The notes under the pieces were generated by a model, which was not told where the DNA came from, made no database searches, and saw nothing but the letters and a program-made list of their open reading frames with translations. A stretch of DNA of 38,365 nucleotides from NCBI GenBank assembly GCA_021781745.1, contig JAJXWH010000048.1:1-38365 (forward strand), read 5' to 3'. The position numbers were made by a program, and so were the translations under genes. Of the stretch, positions 1 through 8,369 are shown piece by piece (position 1 is the first letter of the stretch; each line of letters begins with the position of its first letter). The stretch is from Bacillota bacterium. Its GTDB lineage: Bacteria > Bacillota > Clostridia > Clostridiales > Clostridiaceae.

Positions 1-114
1 AATACTTATATTAATGATTTGTTCATTATTTGTCCATATTTAAATCTGCTTCGTAGATTGTGTGTTTCTGCTACTCTCAAAAGTTATCCACAGATTTGAC
101 TTTATTATAAATTC

Positions 115-456
115 CTATAGAGTAAAATAATATAGTACTGTCCTAAGACTTCTCATATAAGTATTAAGGGTTATATCTTTAATTTCTAAATTACTTCTAC
201 AATCTAAAATAAACTGATTTACAATTAACCTTGTAATATCTTTAACTGGCATATTAGGATTAATAAATTTAAAAACTGTTTTTATAACTCCCTCATGGTG
301 TTTTATTGTATCTTTACTTAAATTTTTTGTAATACAATAAATCTTGAAATCTTCAAATCCATCATTAAAAGTCATTTCATAATCGTTCATTTTTATCTTT
401 TTTATTGCTATCACCTCCAAAACTATACACATTCTAGAATTCTTAAAATCCGTCAA
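115..456 (-). pseudogene. Truncated tyrosine recombinase (N-terminal core-binding domain only)
   Basis: The readable protein from about residue 23 (MNDYEMTF) resembles the N-terminal SAM-like DNA-binding domain of phage-type tyrosine integrases: a helical stretch with 'LSKDTIKHHEGVIKTVFKFI' and then 'NTYMRSLRTVLYYF'. It stops right after this domain. The whole catalytic domain (the R, HxxR and Y residues) is absent from the remaining 114 bases. A perfect GGAGG (414-418) lies 8 nt before an ATA codon (403-405), while the nearest in-frame ATG (388-390) is 23 nt away, which suggests the original start codon has mutated from ATG. It lies just downstream of the 3' end of tRNA-Ser, the usual place for an integrase of an element inserted at a tRNA. 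I read it as a relic, without activity. Confidence 0.6.
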
Positions 457-582
457 GCCTTGAATAATCTTAGGTACAACAAAAAAGGACTATACAAAAC
501 TTACCGATTTTTGATTAAATCTGATAAATTTCATATAATCCTTTAAAACGCTTAAAGCATAGATATTACTGTATTTTCTATT

Positions 583-672
583 TGGCGGAGAGAAGGGGAT
601 TTGAACCCCTGATAGAGTTGCCCCTATACACGCTTTCCAGGCGTGCTCCTTCGACCACTCGGACATCTCTCC
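583..672 (-). tRNA. tRNA-Ser, anticodon GGA
   Basis: A 90-nt tRNA with the long variable arm typical of tRNA-Ser. The acceptor arms GGAGAGA and TCTCTCC pair perfectly, followed by discriminator G and an encoded CCA (583-585). The anticodon stem-loop reads CACGCCTGGAAAGCGTG, giving anticodon GGA, and the T arm contains GGTTCAAATCC. The integrase relic lies just beyond the 3' end. Confidence 0.96.
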
Positions 673-837
673 ACATAATTTCTTAATAATTTTATGCTAA
701 ATTATAATATCATATTATTTTTTTAAATTCAACTAAATATTTTAGGTTTATATAACTTATAATCCTATGAAACTTTAATACATCACTAAGAATGCATTGC
801 AGATGATACCTTCCATACTTTTATATTTAAATATCTT

Positions 838-878
838 TGAAAAATTGAGAGTATAACTCTTTTCTAAATTATACTCTC
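838..878 (-). terminator. Intrinsic terminator of the Mg2+ transport operon
   Basis: On the minus strand a 10-bp perfect stem (GAGAGTATAA / TTATACTCTC, 847-856 with 869-878) is followed by AATTTTTC. It lies about 65 nt past the stop of the Nramp-related gene. Confidence 0.75.
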
Positions 879-941
879 TAAATATCTTAACACTAAAAAA
901 TCCATATATTTAGTTATAAATATTTAACTTATCTATATATA

Positions 942-2183
942 TCACGAGAAAAGTGGTGATATAAGTAATATTACAGATAAAGTTATAATAAATATCACAG
1001 TAGCCCAAGATATAATATTTTGAATTTTATTGTTAACATACTCACCCATTATGCGCTTATCATTAATCAAAATTATCATAAAGGATAATATAATAGGCGA
1101 TAATATCCCTGCTATTTGTTGAGTTATAAGTATAATTTGAATAAGAGATATTCCAGGAAGCAATATAAACAATGCTCCCAAAACAATTATACCTGTATAT
1201 ATTCCAAAGAAAGCTGGTGCATCTTTATAATCATTATCCACACCACTCTCCCAGCCAAAAGCCTCACATATAGCGTAAGAAGTAGAAAGTGGAATAACAG
1301 CTGTAGCAAGCACTGAAGCTCCAAACAATCCAGCTCCAAAAAGGATAAACGCCCATTCTCCAGCTAATGGCCTTAAAGACATTGCAGCTTCTTCTGCACT
1401 ATCTATTGTTATACCAGCCTTGTATAAAGTTGCAGCTGTACAAACAATTATAAAAAAGGATACAGCATTACCCCAAAAAGACCCCAAATAAACATCAAGT
1501 TTTTCATACTTATAGTCAGATATACTTATCTTTTTATCCACTATTGATGATTGTAGATAGAACTGCATATATGGAGTAATTGTTGTACCAATCATTCCTA
1601 TGAACGTAAGGAGAAAGCCTGTATTTAATTCAATAGTAGGCGTAACCATTGATGTAAAAACAGTTTCCCAACTTGGTTTAGTTAAAAATGCTGAAATAAT
1701 ATAAGTAAAAAATACGAAAGTAAATAATAAGAAAATATTTTCTACCTTCTTATACGATCCTTTAGTCACTAGAAACCATATCATTATTGATACAATAGGT
1801 ATTGATATATATTTACTTATGCTAAAAAGTTCTAAGCTCGCAGCAATACCTGCAAAATCTCCCAAAACAACTCCCATGTTTGCAATTAACAAAATAGTCA
1901 TAGCAAAGAAAGTAAGCTTCACTCCAAACTTCTCTCTAATTAGATCAGATAACCCCTTACCAGTTACAACAGCCATTCTTGCATTCATTTCCTGTATTAC
2001 TGCAAGACTGAATGTAATTAAAAGTAATCCCCATAACATTTTATATCCGTATGAAGCTCCGACTGAAGCATATGTTGTAATACCACCAGCATCATTACCT
2101 GCATTTACAGTAATTAATCCTGGTCCGATGATAGTCATAATGAAAAGTATCTTTTTGAATCTATTAGATAATACCTTTTTCAT
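942..2183 (-). CDS. Nramp-related magnesium transporter (NRMT), 413 aa
   Basis: A polytopic membrane protein of the Nramp/SLC11 fold (LeuT-like, about 11 hydrophobic segments). It probably imports Mg2+ rather than Mn2+ or Fe2+. In TM1 the canonical DPGN reads D31-A-G-G, and in TM6 the canonical MPH reads T203-P-Y. Loss of the metal-binding Met and of the DPGN Asn marks the NRMT branch, for which Mg2+ transport has been shown in clostridial and related proteins (established knowledge). The start ATG overlaps the stop of the upstream CBS protein (ATGA) and has an AGGAGGG site, so the two are translationally coupled. The M-box at 3668-3834 places the operon under Mg2+ control, which supports the substrate. 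Many automated pipelines would call this MntH, which I think is wrong here. Confidence 0.85.
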   Translation of the reverse strand: MKKVLSNRFKKILFIMTIIGPGLITVNAGNDAGGITTYASVGASYGYKMLWGLLLITFSLAVIQEMNARMAVVTGKGLSDLIREKFGVKLTFFAMTILLIANMGVVLGDFAGIAASLELFSISKYISIPIVSIMIWFLVTKGSYKKVENIFLLFTFVFFTYIISAFLTKPSWETVFTSMVTPTIELNTGFLLTFIGMIGTTITPYMQFYLQSSIVDKKISISDYKYEKLDVYLGSFWGNAVSFFIIVCTAATLYKAGITIDSAEEAAMSLRPLAGEWAFILFGAGLFGASVLATAVIPLSTSYAICEAFGWESGVDNDYKDAPAFFGIYTGIIVLGALFILLPGISLIQIILITQQIAGILSPIILSFMIILINDKRIMGEYVNNKIQNIISWATVIFIITLSVILLISPLFS

Positions 2184-3436
2184 AATACAACCCTCCTCAA
2201 TCGTGTATACTCATGAATACTATCGTTTAAGGACACTATACCTACTAAGTCGTTATCTTCATCTATAACAGGCAGGCAAATAAGATTATATTTATGCATT
2301 AAGCTAATAGCATCTTCTACCTCATCTGTGTCTCTTAAACTTTCAGGCCTAGTAGTCATGATATTATAAAGTTTTGCATCCTTGTCAGACGCAATAAGTG
2401 AAAATAAAGATACAACTCCAATAAGGTTATTTTTATCATTAGTAATGTATATATAATAGCTTTCCTCCTCACTTGGAGAATTAGTTTGAATCCAAGTGAA
2501 AACTTCATTTACTGTTATGTCTGGTAAGAAAGTTATAAAATCTTTTGACATAATACTTCCTACTGTCTCTTTTTCATACTCCATAAGCTCTCTTATTTCG
2601 CCTTGGCTTTCTTCATCCATTTGAGTAAGAAGTTTTTCTGCTCTATCCTCTTCTATTTCCTCAAGAATATCAGCTATTTCATCAGATGGCATAATCTCTA
2701 GTATATCAGAAGCTTTCTGATCAGACATAGATTTCAACAAATTTATTTGAACATCAGTTTCTATTTCCTCAAAAACCTCAGCAGCTTTTTGATTATTTAA
2801 GCTATTAAATAATATATCTCTGCTTTTACTATCAAGATCCTCAATTATATCCGCTATATCAGCCGCATGCAAAGTTTCAATTTTATTTATTGGCATTTGA
2901 AGCTGTAAATTGTTAACTCCAGTAGATAAAGTCTGTACGTCATTCCATATAATCAGTTTATTTCTTAATCTATATTTTAAGGCTTCAGTTAATATTATAA
3001 AAGGATATTCTATTCCAAGTCGTCTAAGTAATCCTCTAGTTCCTATATCAACAGCAACGAGCTGCCATTTAGAATTAATATTTCCAAGCCTTACATCATT
3101 AACACGTTCTACTTTCCTGCCATTTATATCAACTATTTGTTTATCTAGAAAGTCCCTTACTAAATAAATATCTTCTTCACTTGGTAATTTTGTTACAAGA
3201 CTTTCGCTATTAATTTTAATAAAGTATTTTTCTTTTTCATCCTTGAATACATCAAGTGCATCCGCAGATACATAAAAAGATTTTCGCCAATTTGTAATTT
3301 GTATATATACTACAGTAGGCTTTTCTTGACTAAAATCAAGAACAAGGTCATTTAATTTACCAATTATTTGTCCCGAGATATTGTGGATTTCTTTATGAAT
3401 AATTTTACTAAAAAAGAAGTTTGTTATTTTTTTCAA
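2180..3436 (-). CDS. PRC-barrel / MgtE-N / CBS-pair protein, likely regulator of the NRMT transporter
   Basis: A soluble protein of about 418 aa with no membrane segment. Domains (numbered from the upstream GTG): PRC-barrel-like about 14-75, second PRC-like about 95-165, MgtE N-terminal helical repeats about 185-290 (runs such as 'ADIIEDLDSK', 'ASDILEIMPSDEIADILEEI'), then two CBS domains about 297-350 and 358-415. In MgtE the N and CBS domains form the cytosolic Mg2+ sensor that gates the pore. Here that module is separate from any MgtE channel and is coupled to the Nramp-related transporter, so I infer it gates or senses for that partner. Start choice: GAGAGGG (3445-3451) abuts the GTG at 3445 but lies 8 nt before a TTG at 3436, which I prefer. 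The stop of the preceding small ORF touches this ribosome site. Confidence 0.8.
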   Translation of the reverse strand: MKKITNFFFSKIIHKEIHNISGQIIGKLNDLVLDFSQEKPTVVYIQITNWRKSFYVSADALDVFKDEKEKYFIKINSESLVTKLPSEEDIYLVRDFLDKQIVDINGRKVERVNDVRLGNINSKWQLVAVDIGTRGLLRRLGIEYPFIILTEALKYRLRNKLIIWNDVQTLSTGVNNLQLQMPINKIETLHAADIADIIEDLDSKSRDILFNSLNNQKAAEVFEEIETDVQINLLKSMSDQKASDILEIMPSDEIADILEEIEEDRAEKLLTQMDEESQGEIRELMEYEKETVGSIMSKDFITFLPDITVNEVFTWIQTNSPSEEESYYIYITNDKNNLIGVVSLFSLIASDKDAKLYNIMTTRPESLRDTDEVEDAISLMHKYNLICLPVIDEDNDLVGIVSLNDSIHEYTRLRRVVL

Positions 3437-3449
3437 ATGTTTCACCCTC

Positions 3450-3554
3450 TCAATTTAGGGCATGAAAAATGCATCCAATTAATGCCCTAAAATTAGTATT
3501 ACTTGAACTTAAATAAAAATGCATAATACAATTATCCGTATCATAGTCATCCAT
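3450..3554 (-). CDS. 34-aa leader ORF with acidic N-terminus, upstream of the Mg2+ operon
   Basis: A short ORF with a strong ribosome site (AAGGAGG, 8 nt before the ATG) lying after the M-box terminator and ending 13 nt before the start of the CBS protein. The peptide begins MDDYDTDN (four Asp in the first seven residues), has a hydrophobic second half, and ends FHALN. Its TGA is followed directly by the ribosome site of the next gene (TGAGAGGG). Acidic or proline-rich nascent N-termini can destabilise ribosomes at low Mg2+, as described for enterobacterial mgtL (established). A regulatory leader role here is inference. A 10-bp hairpin lies within its 3' half. The peptide itself matches nothing I recognise. 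Confidence 0.6.
   Translation of the reverse strand: MDDYDTDNCIMHFYLSSSNTNFRALIGCIFHALN
3454..3491 (-). promoter_or_regulatory. Hairpin inside the leader ORF, with an alternative pairing to the next ribosome site
   Basis: On the minus strand TTTAGGGCAT (3482-3491) pairs perfectly with ATGCCCTAAA (3454-3463) across an 18-nt loop. The CCCT of the 3' arm (3457-3460) can pair instead with AGGG (3445-3448) in the ribosome site of the downstream gene. The two pairings exclude each other. There is no U-run, so this would act on translation rather than as a terminator. Confidence 0.5.
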
Positions 3555-3570
3555 TGGCTGCACCTCCTTG

Positions 3571-3609
3571 AAATAATAATAAAACCCTCCACTTATATAG
3601 TGAAGGGTT
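3571..3609 (-). terminator. Riboswitch-controlled intrinsic terminator
   Basis: On the minus strand the 11-bp stem AACCCTTCACT / AGTGGAGGGTT (one G-U) with a 5-nt loop is followed by TTTTATTATTATTT. Its 5' arm CCTTCACT (3599-3606) is complementary to AGTGAAGG (3675-3682) at the 3' edge of the M-box, giving an antiterminator exclusive with the terminator. Confidence 0.85.
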
Positions 3610-3667
3610 ATCTACCAAATAATAACATTACAAATATACCTAATACTAGCGATAAAGCATAATTGTG

Positions 3668-3834
3668 ATATCCACCTTCACTCGTTGAGTTTTAGCACTA
3701 TATAGCATAGAAAACCATTTGGTTTTCGGCTACATTAAGTAGAACCTTAATCCGGCAATACCTGTTGACCCCTTGGCGTCTTTCGACGTTTCTGGGCAGC
3801 AGCATGTATCTATATAGGAGCCTCACCTAACAAA
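3668..3834 (-). promoter_or_regulatory. M-box (ykoK leader) magnesium riboswitch
   Basis: The minus strand carries the conserved M-box core: TTAGGTGAGGCTCCTATATA, then CTGCTGCCCAGAAACGTCGA, AAGACGCCAAGGGGTCAACAG, and at the 3' end TATAGTGCTAAAACTCAACG. High Mg2+ compacts this RNA and releases the terminator; low Mg2+ leaves its 3' edge free to form the antiterminator (family knowledge). The pairing partners are visible here. Confidence 0.93.
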
Positions 3835-3853
3835 GATTTTATTTTCTTTCTTA

Positions 3854-3883
3854 ATTTTACTACCATACAATATAATACGTCAA
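3854..3883 (-). promoter_or_regulatory. Sigma-A promoter for the M-box operon
   Basis: Minus strand TTGACG (3878-3883), 18-nt spacer, TAAAAT (3854-3859), with the start expected about 10-15 nt upstream of the M-box. Confidence 0.6.
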
Positions 3884-4037
3884 TAGAAAATATACTATCA
3901 TTTCTTAATTTCGTCATCATCATCTATTTTGTGGTTTTATTTTAACGTTAAATTAATAATATAATTACGTCTTAATGTCAGCATATTTTTTAAATTTCTT
4001 TTTAATTAAATTTACCAGTTACCTCAAATAGCATATG

Positions 4038-4493
4038 CTATAACTCTTTAGGTGTAACTCTCCTGCTTTCAAAGAATTCTTTAAGTATATCTGAGCACTC
4101 TATATCATACATCCATTTAACACTTACAAAAGAATTTAACGCACTGCTCTCTAATAAGTTTATTACCGATCCACAAGCCCCCATATCCTTATTAAAAGTC
4201 CCTATATAAACTTTAGAAATTCTACTTTGAACAATAGCACTTGCACACATAGGACACGGTTCCAAAGTTACATACATTTCTGCTCCTTTTAATCTCCAAT
4301 CTCCAATATATTTTGCAGCCTCTTTTATTGCCAAAATTTCTGCATGTGCTGTACTATCGTTCAAAGTTTCTTTTAGATTATGAGCTTTCCCTATAATAAT
4401 TCCATCTTTTACGATAACTGCTCCAACTGGAATTTCTCCTTTACTCATGGCTATACGCGCCTCATTCTTTGCAATATTCAAAAAACTATGCAT
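4038..4493 (-). CDS. tadA: tRNA-specific adenosine deaminase TadA
   Basis: A 151-aa zinc deaminase that converts A34 to inosine in tRNA-Arg(ACG), allowing decoding of CGN codons. The signature is clear: H50-A-E52 (zinc ligand and proton shuttle) and P79-C80-P-M-C83 (zinc ligands), plus the early 'GEIPVGAVIVKDG' strand. Length is normal for the family. A GGGAG site lies about 10 nt before the ATG. It is a separate transcription unit between the Mg2+ locus and the sucrose operon; the 12-bp palindrome TAGCATATGCTA overlaps its stop but has no U-run. TadA and tRNA-Ser(GGA) often lie close together in clostridia, so the Mg2+ locus may have been inserted between them (inference). Confidence 0.95.
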   Translation of the reverse strand: MHSFLNIAKNEARIAMSKGEIPVGAVIVKDGIIIGKAHNLKETLNDSTAHAEILAIKEAAKYIGDWRLKGAEMYVTLEPCPMCASAIVQSRISKVYIGTFNKDMGACGSVINLLESSALNSFVSVKWMYDIECSDILKEFFESRRVTPKEL

Positions 4494-4645
4494 TACGTGA
4501 TACTCCCTTCATTAAATTTCTCAATAATTCTTTTATATTTACTGTTACTTTTCAGAATGCGTTAACATATAATATAAATTATTAAATCATAAGCTTTTTA
4601 CTCATTTATATTATTAACTATAATCATAAATCAAGAAAATTTGAA

Positions 4646-4695
4646 CAAAAAAATAGAAGGGTTGTTACTAATTCCTTAGAAATAATCCCTTCTAT
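4646..4695 (-). terminator. Terminator of the sucrose operon
   Basis: Minus strand ATAGAAGGG (4687-4695) pairs with CCCTTCTAT (4653-4661), followed by a run of seven T. It lies 24 nt past the scrK stop. Confidence 0.85.
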
Positions 4696-4718
4696 CAAAA
4701 TATTCTATCTCTCAAAAT

Positions 4719-5660
4719 TTAATTGTTTATTTGACTCAATGTAGGCATTGATGCTATTGCCCCATAATTAGTACATGTGATTGCACCTACTTTATTAGCA
4801 AATGAGACTATATCAATCCATTTCTCAAAACTTATATTCTTTTTATCTTCAATATCAGAAACTTGTTTTAATACAGCTCCAACAAAAGCATCACCTGCAC
4901 CTGTTGAATCTACTTGTTTAATTTCTATAGACGGAATTACTTTATTTTCACCTTTGACACTTAAGTAAGTTCCTTTAGCACCTAGAGTAATTGTTACCAC
5001 CTTAACTCCTAAATCATGTAATTTATTAGCTCCAGCTTCTATGTCCTTTTCTCTAGTTATTAAATATAATTCTTCATCACTTAACTTAATAAAATCACTG
5101 TCTCTTATAAATTTAATACAATCTTCAATAAATGAATCCAATTTATCTTCTGTAATTAAAGCATCACGATAGTTAGGATCAAAAGATATATAGATACTAT
5201 TAGATTTTGCATATTCTAATAATTTGAAATAAGTCTTTTTTAATTCACCTTCTAAAAATCCTGTAGCTGATCCAAAGTGAATTATATCAGCGTTTTTTAT
5301 TTTTGATAAATTAATATTACTAAAAGAATATTCTCCATCACTGCCTCTTAAGAAATCAAAATTACGTTCTCCATTACTATCAATTCCAACTAAGGCAATA
5401 GTTGTACTACCATTTTCCACAGTCATTTCAGTATTTATATTTAGATTCTTTAACAATTCAATTAGATGTTTCCCGAAGAAATCGTTCCCTACTTGACCTA
5501 AAAAATAAGCATTTCCTTCTAATTTAGATATACTCGCCGCTACATTTGCTGGGGCTCCACCAGCCTTTTTTTCAAATTTTTCCCCATCCTTCAAGCCTTT
5601 ATTATCAACACAAACCATGTCAATTAAAAGTTCTCCAATACAAAAGACATTATTACTCAT
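4719..5660 (-). CDS. scrK: Fructokinase (PfkB/ribokinase family)
   Basis: A 313-aa sugar kinase that phosphorylates the fructose released from sucrose-6-phosphate to fructose-6-phosphate. PfkB features are present: the N-terminal 'GGAPANVAASISKLEG' substrate-binding stretch and the C-terminal 'DSTGAGDAFVGAV' with the catalytic Asp and anion hole. The start overlaps the scrB stop by 8 nt, so translation is coupled. It is the last gene of the operon and is followed by a clear terminator. The assignment to fructose rests on the operon context; the fold alone would allow other sugars. Confidence 0.9.
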   Translation of the reverse strand: MSNNVFCIGELLIDMVCVDNKGLKDGEKFEKKAGGAPANVAASISKLEGNAYFLGQVGNDFFGKHLIELLKNLNINTEMTVENGSTTIALVGIDSNGERNFDFLRGSDGEYSFSNINLSKIKNADIIHFGSATGFLEGELKKTYFKLLEYAKSNSIYISFDPNYRDALITEDKLDSFIEDCIKFIRDSDFIKLSDEELYLITREKDIEAGANKLHDLGVKVVTITLGAKGTYLSVKGENKVIPSIEIKQVDSTGAGDAFVGAVLKQVSDIEDKKNISFEKWIDIVSFANKVGAITCTNYGAIASMPTLSQINN

Positions 5661-7113
5661 ATCTCACACTCCTTAAATTCCACATACTTAACTTGTTAAT
5701 TTCAGCTTTGTCCTCACTTCTAATTTGAATTTCTAACTGTTCCTCCTTAGGAAAATACATTAACGTTGTTACTTCAAGTCCATCTTGGTAATATATTTCC
5801 ATAATAGAATTATCAATAAACATATTTAGCTTCAATTCTTCCGCAACCTTTAGTTTAAACCTTCTTATTCCTCTCCCACCAAGATTCATATTACTTCTAT
5901 CAATAGTACATACCTGGTCTATCTTATCATAAGTTAATAGTATATATTCCTCATTAAACTTCAATTTCATTTCTATAAAATTAGTCTTATGCATTTCTAT
6001 GTTTAATATTATTTCTGCACATCTTGAGTCCACATTCAAATTATAGTTATCAAAAATCAATCCATTAACTTCTAAAACTTGAGCTTGTCTTAAATTCTTA
6101 ATTTCTTCTAAAGGTTTTTGATAAAGTACATTATCTTTATATTCTAAAACTCGAGGGATAGTCAATGAATACATCCATCCAAAATCAGATGTTGGATACT
6201 CAAACTCCTTATCCGGAAGTCCTACCCATCCAAACATTATATTTTTATTTTCATGTTTAAATACTTGTGGTGCATAAAAATCAAATCCCATATCTAGTTC
6301 TTTAAACTCAGTATGGTTTTTTAATTGAATATCTTTTAGGTTTAACTCACCGATTACATAACCTGACTGATATATATTTTGATTTCTAAATTCTTCGCAA
6401 TTTAACCCTTGTGGTGAAAAAATTAATGCATGTTTATCTTCATTAACCTTAATAACATTTGGGCATTCCCACATGTATCCAAAGTTATGCATGTTAGTTT
6501 TTAACTCCCCAAGCAATGCCCAACTAACAGAATCTTTTGACTTATAGATTAAGGCTTTTCCCTTTAAATCGTTATTTTGAACTCCAAGAATCATATAATA
6601 AGTACCATCTTCCATAAATATATATGGATCCCTAAAGTGAGCTGTATATCCATCAGGTTGCTTTTCGATAATCACACCCTGTTTTTCAACTGTCCCATCC
6701 TTATGATATACAGCTACACACTGATATGATTCCCTTTCATCATTATATCCCTTTACATTTCCTGTATAGTACAACTTAAGTTCATCATCCTTGACCAATC
6801 CACATCCCGAATAACACCCATTCTTATCAAACCAATCTTCTGGCTTTAGTACTATTTGGGGCTTAGTGAAATTAACTAAGTCACTTGTTGTCACTAATCC
6901 CCAATGCTTTGTTTTGTGCTCACATCCAAAAGGATTCCATTGATAAAATATGTGAAATTTATTATCATAATAACTTAATCCATTTGGATCATTAATCAGC
7001 CCAAAAGGCATTTCAATATGAAAATTGTTTCTCCATATGTTTCTCGTTTTATTACTATAATAGTTATTTAATTCTTCGTTTATTTCTTGGTACGATTTTG
7101 GGTTTAACATCAT
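5653..7113 (-). CDS. scrB: Sucrose-6-phosphate hydrolase (GH32)
   Basis: A 486-aa cytosolic invertase that splits sucrose-6-phosphate into glucose-6-phosphate and fructose. The GH32 catalytic triad is visible: N41-D42-P-N-G with nucleophile D42, R161-D162-P transition-state stabiliser, and E216-C217-P acid/base. The five-bladed propeller is followed by a C-terminal beta-sandwich from about residue 330. No signal peptide, which fits a PTS-delivered phosphorylated substrate. Two ATG codons in a row stand at the start; GAGG is 3 nt before the first and 6 nt before the second, so the second (7110) may be the one used. It starts 15 nt after the scrR stop. Confidence 0.95.
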   Translation of the reverse strand: MMLNPKSYQEINEELNNYYSNKTRNIWRNNFHIEMPFGLINDPNGLSYYDNKFHIFYQWNPFGCEHKTKHWGLVTTSDLVNFTKPQIVLKPEDWFDKNGCYSGCGLVKDDELKLYYTGNVKGYNDERESYQCVAVYHKDGTVEKQGVIIEKQPDGYTAHFRDPYIFMEDGTYYMILGVQNNDLKGKALIYKSKDSVSWALLGELKTNMHNFGYMWECPNVIKVNEDKHALIFSPQGLNCEEFRNQNIYQSGYVIGELNLKDIQLKNHTEFKELDMGFDFYAPQVFKHENKNIMFGWVGLPDKEFEYPTSDFGWMYSLTIPRVLEYKDNVLYQKPLEEIKNLRQAQVLEVNGLIFDNYNLNVDSRCAEIILNIEMHKTNFIEMKLKFNEEYILLTYDKIDQVCTIDRSNMNLGGRGIRRFKLKVAEELKLNMFIDNSIMEIYYQDGLEVTTLMYFPKEEQLEIQIRSEDKAEINKLSMWNLRSVRYE

Positions 7114-7128
7114 CTTCCTCTTTTCATA

Positions 7129-8121
7129 TTAATTTACTTCTCTTACACTCTCCCTTTCAATTAACCTTAAAGAGGCATCATTATTTTCTGCCAGCTCTTT
7201 TCCATCAATTAAATCCAAAATTCCTTGAGCTGTCTTCATCCCAATTAATTCATAATCAAAAGCTACAGTTGTAAGAGTTGGATATAAAACACTTCCTATG
7301 TCATATCCTCCAAAGCCAGCTACTGAAATTTCATCTGGCACTTTAACATTATTTTCATGCAAATATCTAAGTACCCCTAGACAGATATTATCAGTAGCAC
7401 AAACTATAGCTGTAGGATTATATTTCAGCACTTCACTTGCATTATTATATGCACTTATAAAAGAAAAATCTGTTTCAACAAATTGAACATTACACTTTGG
7501 ATTGTTTTCTTTTACAGCATCAATAAAGCCATTTTTCCGATCAACACCTACTGCTTTATCCCACTCATTTACTCCAAGGAATACTATATTACTATGACCT
7601 TTATCTTTAAAATAATTTCCCATTATTTTTCCCGCTTCATAGTCATCTATTTTTATATAATTAATAAACTCGTTTTTCTGCCCAGAAAAAATTGTTGGAA
7701 TTCTAAGTTTACTTGTTAATTCGATGTGCTTTTTAGTAATCGCCATAGAATTAATAATTATTCCATCAACTCCTTGTTGGCTTAGACTGCTAATATTAAT
7801 GAGTTCCTTTTCCATATCCAATTCACTAATCAAAATAATTCCTTGGTAACCATTTTCTTTTAACTTCTTATTGACCCCAGTTAAAAACTTACCTACTGTA
7901 ACTGAATCAATTCTAGGAATTACAATACCGATTAATCCGCTTTTTTTAGTTTTTAATCTTTTTGCAAAGAAATTGGTTTCAAAACCTGTTTTCTCAATTG
8001 CCTCTCTTATTCTTTTTGCATTCTCATCACTTACATACCCATTATTTAAATATCTAGAGACACTGCTCTTAGATACATTAGCCATATTAGCAATATCTTG
8101 AATTGTAACTTTTCGATCCAT
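7129..8121 (-). CDS. scrR: LacI-family sucrose operon repressor
   Basis: About 330 aa. The N-terminal helix-turn-helix reads 'TIQDIANMANVSKSSVSRYL', the LacI hallmark, followed by the hinge and a periplasmic-binding-protein-like sensor domain ('GLIGIVIPRIDS', 'ATDNICLGVLRYL'). The start is the ATG at 8121, with GGAGG 5 nt before it; a TTG four codons upstream lies inside the ribosome site. The gene sits inside the operon between scrA and scrB, so it is probably autoregulated. Candidate operators are the repeats at 9774-9791 and 9939-9956. The 236-nt gap to scrA holds only AT-rich DNA with a weak TTTACTTA / TAAGTAAA dyad. Confidence 0.9.
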   Translation of the reverse strand: MDRKVTIQDIANMANVSKSSVSRYLNNGYVSDENAKRIREAIEKTGFETNFFAKRLKTKKSGLIGIVIPRIDSVTVGKFLTGVNKKLKENGYQGIILISELDMEKELINISSLSQQGVDGIIINSMAITKKHIELTSKLRIPTIFSGQKNEFINYIKIDDYEAGKIMGNYFKDKGHSNIVFLGVNEWDKAVGVDRKNGFIDAVKENNPKCNVQFVETDFSFISAYNNASEVLKYNPTAIVCATDNICLGVLRYLHENNVKVPDEISVAGFGGYDIGSVLYPTLTTVAFDYELIGMKTAQGILDLIDGKELAENNDASLRLIERESVREVN

Positions 8122-8369
8122 ATTATCCTCCAAATAAGTTTTTGTTAATATTATTATATAACATTATTATATATTATTGAAAACAACTTATTTCTAGGCA
8201 TAATAGCTTTCTAATCATATATCCTAAAGCTTTTCGTTTACTTAATATAAGCAGATGAGATCTAGTAAGTAAAATTTCTCTCACTAAATCTATCCACTTA
8301 TAACAATTTATTAGAGTTACCTATTTTAATTAGATTGCATTAATATAAAGTTTTCAATATCAATCTTTT

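Noticed and set aside
4029..4040. 12-bp palindrome TAGCATATGCTA at the tadA stop
   Set aside because: There is no loop or U-run, so it is not a terminator, and no partner site was seen.
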